NCBI RefSeq assembly: GCF_017498485.1
Contig: NZ_CP071795.1
Location: 1,488,001-1,552,000 of the forward strand
DNA length: 64,000 nucleotides
Origin: Polaribacter batillariae
GTDB lineage: Bacteria > Bacteroidota > Bacteroidia > Flavobacteriales > Flavobacteriaceae
Reading direction: 5' to 3'
The notes below the pieces were generated by a model. The model was not told the origin of the DNA. It was given only the letters and a program-made list of their open reading frames with translations, and did no database searches. A program made the position numbers and the translations under genes. This document shows, one piece after another, positions 1-7,595 of the stretch (positions within the stretch are counted from its first letter, which is position 1; each line of letters opens with the position of its first letter).

Positions 1-944
1 TACTAATAACATTTTCGGTATATGATGCTAAAAAAGAAGAAGCACCAGAAAAAAAGAAATTAAGTAGCGAAATACAAAGCAGAAAAAGCTATTGGCCAAA
101 TGGTGCACAATTGGTGATTTCGGTTTCTATGCAATTTGAAACTGGCGGACAACCAGAAGGCGCAGAAAGTCCTTTTTCTGGAAACCCGTTACCAAAAGGC
201 AATCCAGACATGCCTGCAGAAAGTTGGTTTCGTTATGGAGCAAAAGAAGGGGTTTATAGAATGTTAGACCTTTGGAAAAAACACAATATTTATGTTACTT
301 CTCACGTCGTTGGCGAAGCCGCTATAAAATATCCAGAAGTTGCAAGAGCCATTGCAAATGGAGGGCACGAAATTGCTGCCCATGGAATTGCTTGGAAAGA
401 TCAGTGGAATTTAAGCTATAAAGACGAACTTAATTTTATAAAAAAAGGAATTGATACTGTAGAAGCAATTACAGGTAAAAGAGGTCGTGGTTACAACGCA
501 AACTGGTTGCGAAGAGGCCCAAATACTTTAAAGGTGTTACAAGAATTAGATTTCTTATACCACATAGACGATTTAAGTAGAGACGAACCATTTATTACAA
601 AAGTTAGAGGAAAGAACTTTGTAGTAATGCCTTACACTTTAAGAAATAACGACATTGTAAATATCGAAGGAAAACACTGGAGTCCAAATCAGCATTTGGC
701 ACAATTAAAAATGGAATTCGATCAATTATATAAAGAAGGGGCAACAAAAAGACGCATGATGTCTATAAGCATGCACGATAGAATTGGCGGAACTCCAGCA
801 GTTGTAAATGCAGTTGACCAGTTTATACAATATGCAAAAAAGCACAAAGGTGTTGTATTTATGCGTAAAGACGAGATTGCAAATATGGTAAAAAACGATC
901 CAAATACACCAGAAGATAATTCGGAATTTAAGTTTAATAATTAG
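1..944 (+). CDS. Polysaccharide deacetylase family protein (5' end outside window)
   Basis: The reading frame is open from base 3 to the stop at 942-944, so the gene starts before the window. The TTG at 111 is internal, because the frame continues upstream through a charged stretch (DAKKEEAPEKKK) into SYWPNGAQLVISVSMQ. The protein resembles the PuuE/NodB-like polysaccharide deacetylases, which remove acyl groups from sugars or act on small cyclic amides. Visible motifs are GGHEIAAHG (a NodB-like metal-binding motif) and SMHDRIGG near the C-terminus. It leads a same-strand run with a lactonase-like protein, DoxX and a cupin. The family call is firm; the substrate is unknown. Confidence 0.8.
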   Translation, partial: LITFSVYDAKKEEAPEKKKLSSEIQSRKSYWPNGAQLVISVSMQFETGGQPEGAESPFSGNPLPKGNPDMPAESWFRYGAKEGVYRMLDLWKKHNIYVTSHVVGEAAIKYPEVARAIANGGHEIAAHGIAWKDQWNLSYKDELNFIKKGIDTVEAITGKRGRGYNANWLRRGPNTLKVLQELDFLYHIDDLSRDEPFITKVRGKNFVVMPYTLRNNDIVNIEGKHWSPNQHLAQLKMEFDQLYKEGATKRRMMSISMHDRIGGTPAVVNAVDQFIQYAKKHKGVVFMRKDEIANMVKNDPNTPEDNSEFKFNN

Positions 945-1094
945 AAGCTAAGAATCTGCTTTTATTACTTAATCTTTTTGCAGAAATAGCAAAAAGGATT
1001 TCAAACACAGCGTTTGTCTTGAGCGAAGTTAAAAAGTTCAATCGGGGCTGAAAATCAAGAAAATCAAATAAAGTAATTGCTAAAAACAAACACA

Positions 1095-1979
1095 ATGAAA
1101 ACACAGTTATACACATTATTGCTCATCATTTCTCAATTTGTAAATGCGCAAAGTAAATTGCCTTTTCAATTAGAAAAAGATTGGGAACTTACAGGGTTCA
1201 AAAACCCAGAAAGTGTTGTCTTAGACACAAAAAACAACGTTTTATATGTTTCGAATATAAATGGTGCTCCTACAGAAAAAGATGGAAATGGTTATATTTC
1301 TAAAGTTCGTTTAGATGGAAAAATATTAGTTGAAAAATGGATTACAGGTTTAAATGCACCAAAAGGATTGGTTATTTTCAAGAGAAAATTATATACTACA
1401 GATATTGATGAGATTGTAGAAATAAAAATAAAATCTGGCAAAGTAGAAAAATTTAAAGCTAAAGACGCTACTTTTTTAAATGACATTACCGTTGATAAAA
1501 AAGGGAATGTATATGCCAGTAACACTTTTGGTTTTAGCGGAATTTACAAATTACCTAAAAAAGGAAATAGAACCGTAGAACTTTGGTTAAAAGACAAAAA
1601 TTTAAACATGCCAAATGGTTTATACGTTTCTAAAAACAAATTATTTGTTGCTAATTGGGGTAAAAACATGAATCCAAAAACTTATGAAACTACCACAAAC
1701 GGAAATTTACTAAGTGTCGATTTAAAATCTAAAAACATAAAACCGATTACAAAACCTATTGGCAACTTAGATGGTTTAAGTGAAACTTTACACGGTTTTT
1801 TACTAACAGATTGGTTGGCTGGCGAACTGTTATATTATTCCAAAAAATTAAATACAACAACAAAGGTTATCAACCTAAAAAAAGGAAGTGCCGATACTTT
1901 TTTCGATAAAAAAACGAAATCGCTTTTTATTCCTTTAATGTTAGATAACAAATTGCTGAAATATCATTTTAAAAAATAA
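1095..1979 (+). CDS. SMP-30/gluconolactonase/LRE-like secreted beta-propeller protein
   Basis: A 294-residue protein. I start at ATG 1095 because it opens directly into a signal peptide (MKTQLYTLLLIISQFVNAQ, likely cut after NAQ); the frame extends upstream but without secretion features. The body shows recurring beta-propeller blades of the SMP-30/NHL type (PESVVLDTKNNVLYVSN, LNDITVDKKGNVYASN, MPNGLYVSKNKLFVAN). These proteins are calcium-dependent lactonases or sugar-acid hydrolases. It should be periplasmic. It lies 150 bases after the deacetylase and 4 bases before doxX, so it probably shares their transcript. The exact substrate is unknown. Confidence 0.75.
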   Translation: MKTQLYTLLLIISQFVNAQSKLPFQLEKDWELTGFKNPESVVLDTKNNVLYVSNINGAPTEKDGNGYISKVRLDGKILVEKWITGLNAPKGLVIFKRKLYTTDIDEIVEIKIKSGKVEKFKAKDATFLNDITVDKKGNVYASNTFGFSGIYKLPKKGNRTVELWLKDKNLNMPNGLYVSKNKLFVANWGKNMNPKTYETTTNGNLLSVDLKSKNIKPITKPIGNLDGLSETLHGFLLTDWLAGELLYYSKKLNTTTKVINLKKGSADTFFDKKTKSLFIPLMLDNKLLKYHFKK

Positions 1980-1983
1980 AATT

Positions 1984-2391
1984 ATGAAAACAACTCCACA
2001 ACAAACAGGTTTTGCCTTGCTTCGTATTGCAATGGGTGTTAATTTTTTAGGGCATGGTTTGGTGCGTTTTTCTAAATTAAACGGATTTAAAGATTGGATG
2101 GTTACCACATTTCAAGATAGTATTTTACCAACTTTTATGGTTTCAACCTGGGGAAGTGTTTTGCCTTTTTTAGAATTTACAGTCGGGCTTTTATTAATCC
2201 TTGGGTGGTTTACCTACAGAGCAAGTATTACTGGAGCAATTGTAATTATTATTTTAATAACCGGTTCGTGTTTAATAGAAAAGTGGGAGTGGGCAGGAAT
2301 GCAAATGATTTATGCATTGTTCTTCTATTTTATTATAACTAATATCGATAAAAATAAAATTTCTATGGACACTTTAATCCACAAGAAATAA
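1984..2391 (+). CDS. DoxX family integral membrane protein
   Basis: A 135-residue protein with about four hydrophobic segments. The N-terminal pattern GFALLRIAMGVNFLGHGLVR and the later FLEFTVGLLLILGWFTYRAS fit DoxX/DoxD-like small membrane proteins. Some members of the family are subunits of thiosulfate:quinone oxidoreductase, but most are uncharacterised. The stop codon overlaps the ATG of the following cupin gene by one base (TAATG), which implies translational coupling. There is no sulfur-oxidation partner nearby, so I make no functional claim beyond the family. Confidence 0.75.
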   Translation: MKTTPQQTGFALLRIAMGVNFLGHGLVRFSKLNGFKDWMVTTFQDSILPTFMVSTWGSVLPFLEFTVGLLLILGWFTYRASITGAIVIIILITGSCLIEKWEWAGMQMIYALFFYFIITNIDKNKISMDTLIHKK

Positions 2392-2780
2392 TGAAAACAA
2401 CAGAAATAAACAAAAAAGGAAACTGGAACTCCTTTTGGACAGAAGACTTAAAAGAAGCATTAAAAACAGCAGAAAATAACGAAAATGTTGGCGAACATTT
2501 ATTGTTAGAAACAGAAACTTTTAAAGTTTGGAACATTCGATTATTGGCAGGAAAATCGTTGCCCTTTCACAAACATTGCAAACCATACTTTTACACAGCA
2601 ATTACAGAAGGAAAATCTAGATCTTATTATAAAGATGGTCGTATTGTTGAAACTGAGTATCAAAAAAATGACATCAAATATTTTCCACATTTAAACGAAC
2701 AAAACTATTTTATTCATAACCTAGAAAATATCGGAAAAAACACAATAATATTTACCACTGTAGAATTCAAAGAAAAATAG
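2391..2780 (+). CDS. Small cupin-domain protein
   Basis: A 129-residue single-domain protein. The segment LPFHKHCKPYFYTAITEG supplies the histidines and beta-strand pattern of the first cupin motif, and the second half (YFPHLNEQNYFIHNLENIG) fits the second. There is no signal peptide, so it should be cytoplasmic. It is coupled to doxX upstream (one-base overlap) and is followed immediately by a DUF1097-like membrane gene. Cupins of this size are often metal-dependent enzymes or sensors; the ligand cannot be read from the sequence. Confidence 0.65.
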   Translation: MKTTEINKKGNWNSFWTEDLKEALKTAENNENVGEHLLLETETFKVWNIRLLAGKSLPFHKHCKPYFYTAITEGKSRSYYKDGRIVETEYQKNDIKYFPHLNEQNYFIHNLENIGKNTIIFTTVEFKEK

Positions 2781-3278
2781 ATGAACAAAAAATATAAAAA
2801 TACCATACTTCATTCTCTTTTAGTTGGATTAATTGCGGCTATTGTTATTGTAATCTCTGGTTGGCTTTCTATAAAAGCATGGGTTGTATTTTTTGCGTGG
2901 GCGAACTATTTTTTACACAATTGCAACATGAAAAAGTCTTTTAAAATGTTAATCGCATTTTTTATTGGTATTTTTATTGCATTGCTAGGAAATTACCTTA
3001 TTGTTTACTTAAAAACATTAATAGCACAACCAAGTTTCGATTTATATGTTACTGCATTCGTAGTTTTTTGGATTGCAACGCTTCTTATTTTTTTAGAAAT
3101 TATAGAAGGTTGGGAAGAATTTATTGCCGCAACTTTTTTAGGAACAGTCTTATATTTTGCCTCAGAAGCAACAATAACAACCATTTTTTCCAAGCTATTT
3201 ATACCTTTATTAATAGGTATTTTTGCGGGCTATATTACAATAATTAGTAGAGAAAAATTAACAAAAATTTTAAATTAA
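2781..3278 (+). CDS. DUF1097-like membrane protein
   Basis: A 165-residue protein dominated by four or five transmembrane segments, starting directly after the cupin stop codon. The motif WVVFFAWANYFLHN resembles the W-x-x-F-x-x-WA-x-YF signature of DUF1097 (E. coli YcdZ type) inner-membrane proteins. Function is unknown. It is the fifth gene of a tightly packed + strand run. I am fairly sure it is a real membrane protein and less sure of the family name. Confidence 0.5.
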   Translation: MNKKYKNTILHSLLVGLIAAIVIVISGWLSIKAWVVFFAWANYFLHNCNMKKSFKMLIAFFIGIFIALLGNYLIVYLKTLIAQPSFDLYVTAFVVFWIATLLIFLEIIEGWEEFIAATFLGTVLYFASEATITTIFSKLFIPLLIGIFAGYITIISREKLTKILN

Positions 3279-3284
3279 AATAAT

Positions 3285-4389
3285 ATGAAAAACACACTTT
3301 TTACACCTTATGATATGAACGGAATTTCTTTAAAAAAACCGTTTTTTAATGGCACCAATGACCCGTTCAAGAGCATCTCAACCTGGTGATATTCCCAACC
3401 AATTAATGGCAACATATTACGGGCAAAGAGCTTCTGCTGGACTTATAATTACAGAAGCAACACAAGTTTCTTTGCAAGGAATGGGCTATGCAAAAACACC
3501 CGGAATTTATACAAAAGAACAAATTGAAGGTTGGAAATTAATTACAGACGAAGTGCACAAAAAAGGAAGCAAAATCTTTTTACAATTATGGCATGTTGGC
3601 CGTGTTTCGAGTTCTAAAGTAAATGGCTTACAACCTATAGGACCTTCTGCAAAAATTGCAAAAGAAACGAGCGTTTATATTTTTGATGGCGCCCCAAATG
3701 GAGATGCAACTTTTGTACCTGTAGAAACACCAAAAGAAATGACACAACAAGACATCAATCAAGTAATTGAAGAGTTTAGAGTTGGTGCAAAAAATGCCAT
3801 AGAAGCAGGTTTCGATGGTGTAGAAATTCACGGAGCAAATGGGTATTTAATCGACCAATTTCTAAGAAGTAATTCTAACGAAAGAAACGACGAATACGGA
3901 GGAAGCAAAGAAAACAGAGTTAAACTTTTAACTGAAATAACAGAAGCTGTTGCCAAGGAAGTTGGAACCGAAAGAACAGGCGTTCGTTTGTCTCCTTTTA
4001 TTAGTTTTAAAGACATGAACGATCCAGAAATTTTAGAAACCATACAAATTGCCGCGAAAGAATTAGAGCGCATTGGCGTTACTTACATTCATTTGTGTGA
4101 AGCCGATTGGGATGATGCTCCAGAAATTCCGAATGATTTTAGAATTCAATTAAGAAAAAATTTTAGCAAAACAATTATTGCAACAGGAAACAAAACTCCA
4201 GAACAAGCCAACGATTTATTAGGTAAAAATTTAGTTGATTTGGTTGGTTTTGGTAGAAAATTTTTAACAAATCCAGATTATCCTAAGCGTGTTGAGTTAA
4301 ATGCCGAAATGAATGAAATTAGCGACGACCATACTTTATTTGGTGGTGGAACTGCAAGAGGTTATACAGATTATCCTTTTTTAAATTAA
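3285..4389 (+). pseudogene. Old yellow enzyme family alkene reductase, frameshifted near the N-terminus
   Basis: An FMN-dependent NADPH:flavin oxidoreductase of the NemA/XenA type, which reduces activated C=C bonds or nitro groups. The natural start is ATG 3285 (MKNTLFTPYDMNGISL). That frame is lost at a run of seven A (3332-3338). Removing one A joins it exactly to the downstream frame, giving the family-typical LKNRFLMAPMTRSRA. The downstream frame (ATG 3349) carries the rest: HGANGYLIDQFLRSNSNERN, NDEYGGS, FGRKFLTNPDYP and YTDYPF. The restored length would be about 367 residues, normal for the family. Either the gene is broken or the assembly carries one extra A. A product starting at 3349 would lack the first strand of the barrel. 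Confidence 0.8.
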
Positions 4390-4415
4390 TCCATTTATAT
4401 TAAAAATAAAAGTGA

Positions 4416-4438
4416 CCAACACCAAAATTTGGTGTTGG
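4416..4438 (+). terminator. Hairpin after the old yellow enzyme gene
   Basis: Perfect inverted repeat CCAACACCA...TGGTGTTGG with a five-base centre, about 27 bases past the stop codon and followed by AGCTTTTAAA. It plausibly ends the 1-4389 transcript. The trailing U-tract is weak. Confidence 0.5.
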
Positions 4439-4554
4439 AGCTTTTAAACAACTCTTTTTAAGAATAACTATTTTTACCTCTTTAATACTTTAATTACCAG
4501 AAAATTACACAAAAACTCAAATTAGTTACACCATTTATTCCTGTAAACCTTAAA

Positions 4555-5331
4555 ATGAAACATAAAATATTACAAATAGGTCAAATTGATTTAAGTTTTC
4601 ATAAAGTAGCTGCTGCAGTTGTACTTAATTATTTCGATTCTATTGGGCAACAATACCAACTACATACTGCACCCCATGAAGAATTATTTAAAGAATATAG
4701 AGAAGGAAAAATAGATTTGGTTTTAGGTGCCTGGTTGCCATCTTCTCATGGAAAATATATTGAAACTGTGGCAAAAACAACTGTAAAATTTTCTACATTA
4801 TACAATCCGTTTTGTATTTGGGGAGTTCCAGATTATGTACCAAAAACACTTGTAAGTTCTATTAATGACATTTTAAAACCCGCAAATGCAGAAAAATTTA
4901 ATAAAACCATTCAAGGAATTAATGAAGGTGCAGGGATTTCTAGATTTTCGAGAAATATTATAAAAAACTATGGTTTAGACACCTTAGGTTTTAAGTTTAA
5001 AAACGGAACCATACAAGATTGTACAAATGCATTTATAGAAGCTCACAAAAGAAAAGAATGGGTAATTATTCCTCTTTGGAAACCACAATTTCTTTTTTAT
5101 TCTTATTCTATAAGAGCTTTAGAAGAACCTAGAGGCTTATTAGGTACTGTTGATAATGCTACCATTATTATGCATAAAAATGCAGTGGTAAAACTAAAAC
5201 CCAAAGCCTTAAAATTTATTAAAAAAATAAAACTAGGTAACCAAATGGTTACAGATTTAGATTACCAATACCAAGTATTAGAAAAAGATGTATTTGAAAT
5301 CTCAAAGGATATTTTAAAGATATGGAACTAA
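4555..5331 (+). CDS. OpuAC-like glycine betaine binding domain protein lacking a signal peptide
   Basis: A 258-residue single domain of the OpuAC/ProX substrate-binding type used by betaine and choline ABC transporters. It begins IGQIDLSFHKVAAAVVLNYF, then shows LVLGAWLPSSHGKY and NPFCIWGVPDYVP, with the aromatic residues expected in a quaternary-ammonium cage (W and Y in these stretches, and WVIIPLWKPQF later). The ATG at 4555 opens straight into the domain: there is no signal peptide, no lipobox, and no permease or ATPase gene nearby. It overlaps the DUF2721 gene by ten bases. It may therefore be a cytosolic sensor or scavenger rather than a transporter subunit. Confidence 0.7.
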   Translation: MKHKILQIGQIDLSFHKVAAAVVLNYFDSIGQQYQLHTAPHEELFKEYREGKIDLVLGAWLPSSHGKYIETVAKTTVKFSTLYNPFCIWGVPDYVPKTLVSSINDILKPANAEKFNKTIQGINEGAGISRFSRNIIKNYGLDTLGFKFKNGTIQDCTNAFIEAHKRKEWVIIPLWKPQFLFYSYSIRALEEPRGLLGTVDNATIIMHKNAVVKLKPKALKFIKKIKLGNQMVTDLDYQYQVLEKDVFEISKDILKIWN

Positions 5332-5714
5332 GTACGCCAGCCATATTATTTGGTTCTATTAGTTTACTACTGTTAGCTTACAACAATCGTTTTACAACAG
5401 TTGCAAAATTTATAAGAGAGCTTTACGAGAACAAAAAACATTGTAACGACGATCAAATAAATTACCAAATTCCTATTTTAAGAAAGAGAATTTGGGTAAT
5501 TCAAAGAATGCAAATATGCGGAGTTATCGGTTTTATTCTTTGCACCGGTTCTTTATTTGCTTTGTTTTTTGAAAATCAACTTGTGGGCAAATTATTTTTT
5601 ACAGGAAGTATTTTATGTTTACTCGTTTCTTTATTACTTGTTTTATGGGAACTCTCAATATCTACAAAAGCTTTAGATATTATGTTAAACGACGCTCAAA
5701 AATTTAGAAAATAA
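5322..5714 (+). CDS. DUF2721 family membrane protein
   Basis: A 130-residue protein beginning ELSTPAILFGSISLLLLAYN, the characteristic DUF2721 opening, followed by RFTTVAKFIREL. Two further hydrophobic helices follow (ICGVIGFILCTGSLFALFF and LFFTGSILCLLVSLLLVLWE). Function is unknown. Its start lies inside the 3' end of the betaine-binding-like gene (ten-base overlap), so the two are translationally coupled and may act together at the membrane. Confidence 0.7.
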   Translation: MELSTPAILFGSISLLLLAYNNRFTTVAKFIRELYENKKHCNDDQINYQIPILRKRIWVIQRMQICGVIGFILCTGSLFALFFENQLVGKLFFTGSILCLLVSLLLVLWELSISTKALDIMLNDAQKFRK

Positions 5715-5821
5715 ACAACATACTATTTTTTTACTAAAAATATACTTGTAAAATTAATTATAAACAGCATCATTATTATTTAAAATTGGCTTTTTCGTTA
5801 ATTTTAGTTAAAAAAGAAAAG

Positions 5822-5858
5822 AAAAAGCGCCATTTTTAGCTAAAAATAGCGCTTTTTT
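5822..5858 (+). terminator. Strong intrinsic terminator in the 5715-6060 gap
   Basis: AAAAAGCGC pairs with GCGCTTTTT around an inner ATTTTT/AAAAAT stem, followed by a T tract. It ends the betaine-binding/DUF2721 unit. The rest of the 346-base gap to the sigma factor gene is very AT-rich and presumably holds the sigma gene promoter. I do not see a clean consensus there. Confidence 0.7.
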
Positions 5859-6060
5859 GTATATTGGGACTTTATGAAGAATCGAAAAAAATATCATCTT
5901 TCTATTATTGATTTATCAGTTCTAAAAAATCAAATTCTTTTATTTATTTCTTCTGTTTTCTAATTTGTTTAGAAACATTGCTTTATAACAAACATTATTT
6001 AAGAGCGTTTTTTCTCTTTAAAAAAATCATTTAATTAATAAAAAAAATCAAAAATTATAT

Positions 6061-6924
6061 ATGAGACAACTTAAAATTGTAAAACAAGTAACCAATCGCG
6101 ACGCAAAATCTTTAGAAAAATATTTTCAAGAAATTAGTAAAATTGGGTTAATTACTGCTGATGAAGAAGTAGAATTGGCTTTAAAAATTAAAAAAGGAGA
6201 TGAAAAAGCATTAAATACACTTGTGAGCGCAAATTTAAGATTTGTTGTATCTGTTGCGAAACAGTATCAAGGACAGGGCTTAAAATTATCTGACTTAATT
6301 AATGAAGGCAATTTAGGTTTGGTAAAGGCTGCAAAACGTTTTGATGAAACCAGAGGTTTTAAGTTTATTTCTTATGCTGTTTGGTGGATTCGTCAATCTA
6401 TAATGTCTGCACTTGCAGAACAATCTCGAATTGTACGTTTGCCATTAAATAAAATTGGAAGCATTAGTAAAATTAAAAAAATATATGCCAGATTAGAGCA
6501 AGACGAACAACGCATGCCAACACATAAAGAAATTGCGAAGCAATTAGATATGACTGAAACTGAAGTTGCACAATCTTTAAGAAATTCTAGAAGACATGTT
6601 TCTATGGACGCTCCTTTTAAAGAAGGTGAAGATGCTAATTTATACAACGTATTGCAGTATGATGAATCTCCAAAACCCGATAAAAATTTAATGAACCAAT
6701 CTTTATCTATAGAAATAGACAGAGCTTTGGATACTTTGTCTTTAAAAGAAGCCAAGGTTATTAAAATGTTTTATGGAATTGGAAATGAAACTGCTTCTAG
6801 TTTATCGGAAATTGGTGAAAAATTCGATTTATCGAGAGAACGTGTTCGTCAGGTAAAACAACGCGCTTTAAATCGTTTAAAATCAAAATCTAAAGGACAC
6901 ATGTTAAGAACATATTTAGGCTAA
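6061..6924 (+). CDS. rpoD: Primary sigma-70 factor (RpoD/SigA, Bacteroidota type)
   Basis: A 287-residue protein, the short length typical of the Bacteroidota housekeeping sigma factor, which lacks the long region 1.1. It directs RNA polymerase to the TTTG / TAnnTTTG promoters of this phylum. Region 1.2 begins NRDAKSLEKYFQEISKIGLI. Region 2 holds NLRFVVSVAKQYQGQGLKL, LINEGNLGLVKAAKRFDETR and the -10-reading YAVWWIRQSIMSAL. Region 3 holds PTHKEIAKQLDM. Region 4 ends with the helix-turn-helix LSEIGEKFDLSRERVRQVKQ. It is transcribed alone, with a long leader and a repeat element just downstream. Confidence 0.95.
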   Translation: MRQLKIVKQVTNRDAKSLEKYFQEISKIGLITADEEVELALKIKKGDEKALNTLVSANLRFVVSVAKQYQGQGLKLSDLINEGNLGLVKAAKRFDETRGFKFISYAVWWIRQSIMSALAEQSRIVRLPLNKIGSISKIKKIYARLEQDEQRMPTHKEIAKQLDMTETEVAQSLRNSRRHVSMDAPFKEGEDANLYNVLQYDESPKPDKNLMNQSLSIEIDRALDTLSLKEAKVIKMFYGIGNETASSLSEIGEKFDLSRERVRQVKQRALNRLKSKSKGHMLRTYLG

Positions 6925-6934
6925 AACATAAAAC

Positions 6935-7127
6935 AGGCTGTCACAAAAGTAAATTTAACTGTTATTTTGAGCATTACTAAAATTAAAATATATTTTGATT
7001 GAAAGTAGCTACCGAAGTTATCGAAAAATCTAAAATACTAAAATTCGATAAATAAGATTTCTCCATTACAGTCGAAATGACAAAATTACAGTCGAAATGA
7101 CAAATTTTTATACTTTCGAGACAGCTT
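6935..7127. repeat. Composite inverted-repeat element (MITE/REP-like) downstream of rpoD
   Basis: This fills most of the 300-base gap between rpoD and the rhodanese gene. The outer arms AGGCTGTCACAAAAGTAAA (from 6935) and TTATACTTTCGAGACAGCTT (to 7127) are imperfect inverted repeats. Inside are a GTTATTTTGAGCATTACT arm and two copies of a 20-base unit containing CAGTCGAAATGACAAA (7065-7084, 7085-7104). The inner part is related to the elements at 49881 and 53483. No protein is encoded. Confidence 0.55.
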
Positions 7128-7224
7128 CTTTTAATATTCGATTTTACCAACTATAAAGCTTACAAAAGATTTTGCTTTGTGCACAAAGGGTTTTTATCAT
7201 TAACTTTTGGGTAGCTTAATTTAG

Positions 7225-7590
7225 CTAATTTTCTTTTTTCCACTGGTTATAACCACCAGAAACATTTATTACATTATACCCTTTTTCTTTTAAAATCTTG
7301 CATGCTTTACCACTTCTGTTGCCACTTCTACAAATCAAATAAACGGGTTTTAACTTGTTTAACTGCTGTGTTACTTTTTTAGCAAAATCATTATCGAAAT
7401 AATTGGCAAACATGGCCGTTTTAATAGAGCCTTCTTTTATTTCTTTTGGAGATCTAACGTCCATTAATTGAATATTTTCTTTTGCTAAAAGTGCTTTTAA
7501 TTCTTTTGTAGAAATTGTTTTAATTTCTTCTTGAGTATCGCAACTAGAAAAAAATATTCCAACTAAAATCCAAAAGACATATTTTTTCAT
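7225..7590 (-). CDS. Rhodanese-domain lipoprotein
   Basis: A 121-residue protein. I start at the ATG at 7588-7590, which opens MKKYVFWILVGIFFSSCDTQ, a lipoprotein signal with lipobox SSC; the frame extends nine codons further but without function. The mature part is one rhodanese domain with the DVRSPKEIKEGSI strand and active-site loop ICRSGNRSGKA, so the catalytic cysteine is present. It would carry persulfide sulfur outside the cytoplasm. It begins five bases after the stop of the MBL-rhodanese gene and is probably cotranscribed with it. Confidence 0.85.
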   Translation of the reverse strand: MKKYVFWILVGIFFSSCDTQEEIKTISTKELKALLAKENIQLMDVRSPKEIKEGSIKTAMFANYFDNDFAKKVTQQLNKLKPVYLICRSGNRSGKACKILKEKGYNVINVSGGYNQWKKEN

Positions 7591-7595
7591 TTTAC

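Noticed and set aside
1984..2391. DoxX as a thiosulfate:quinone oxidoreductase subunit
   Set aside because: No DoxA-like partner or sulfur gene is adjacent; the family is too broad for that claim.
3331..3350. Programmed -1 frameshift in the old yellow enzyme
   Set aside because: The required shift is +1 (or removal of one A), which the A7 run cannot provide by ordinary -1 slippage.
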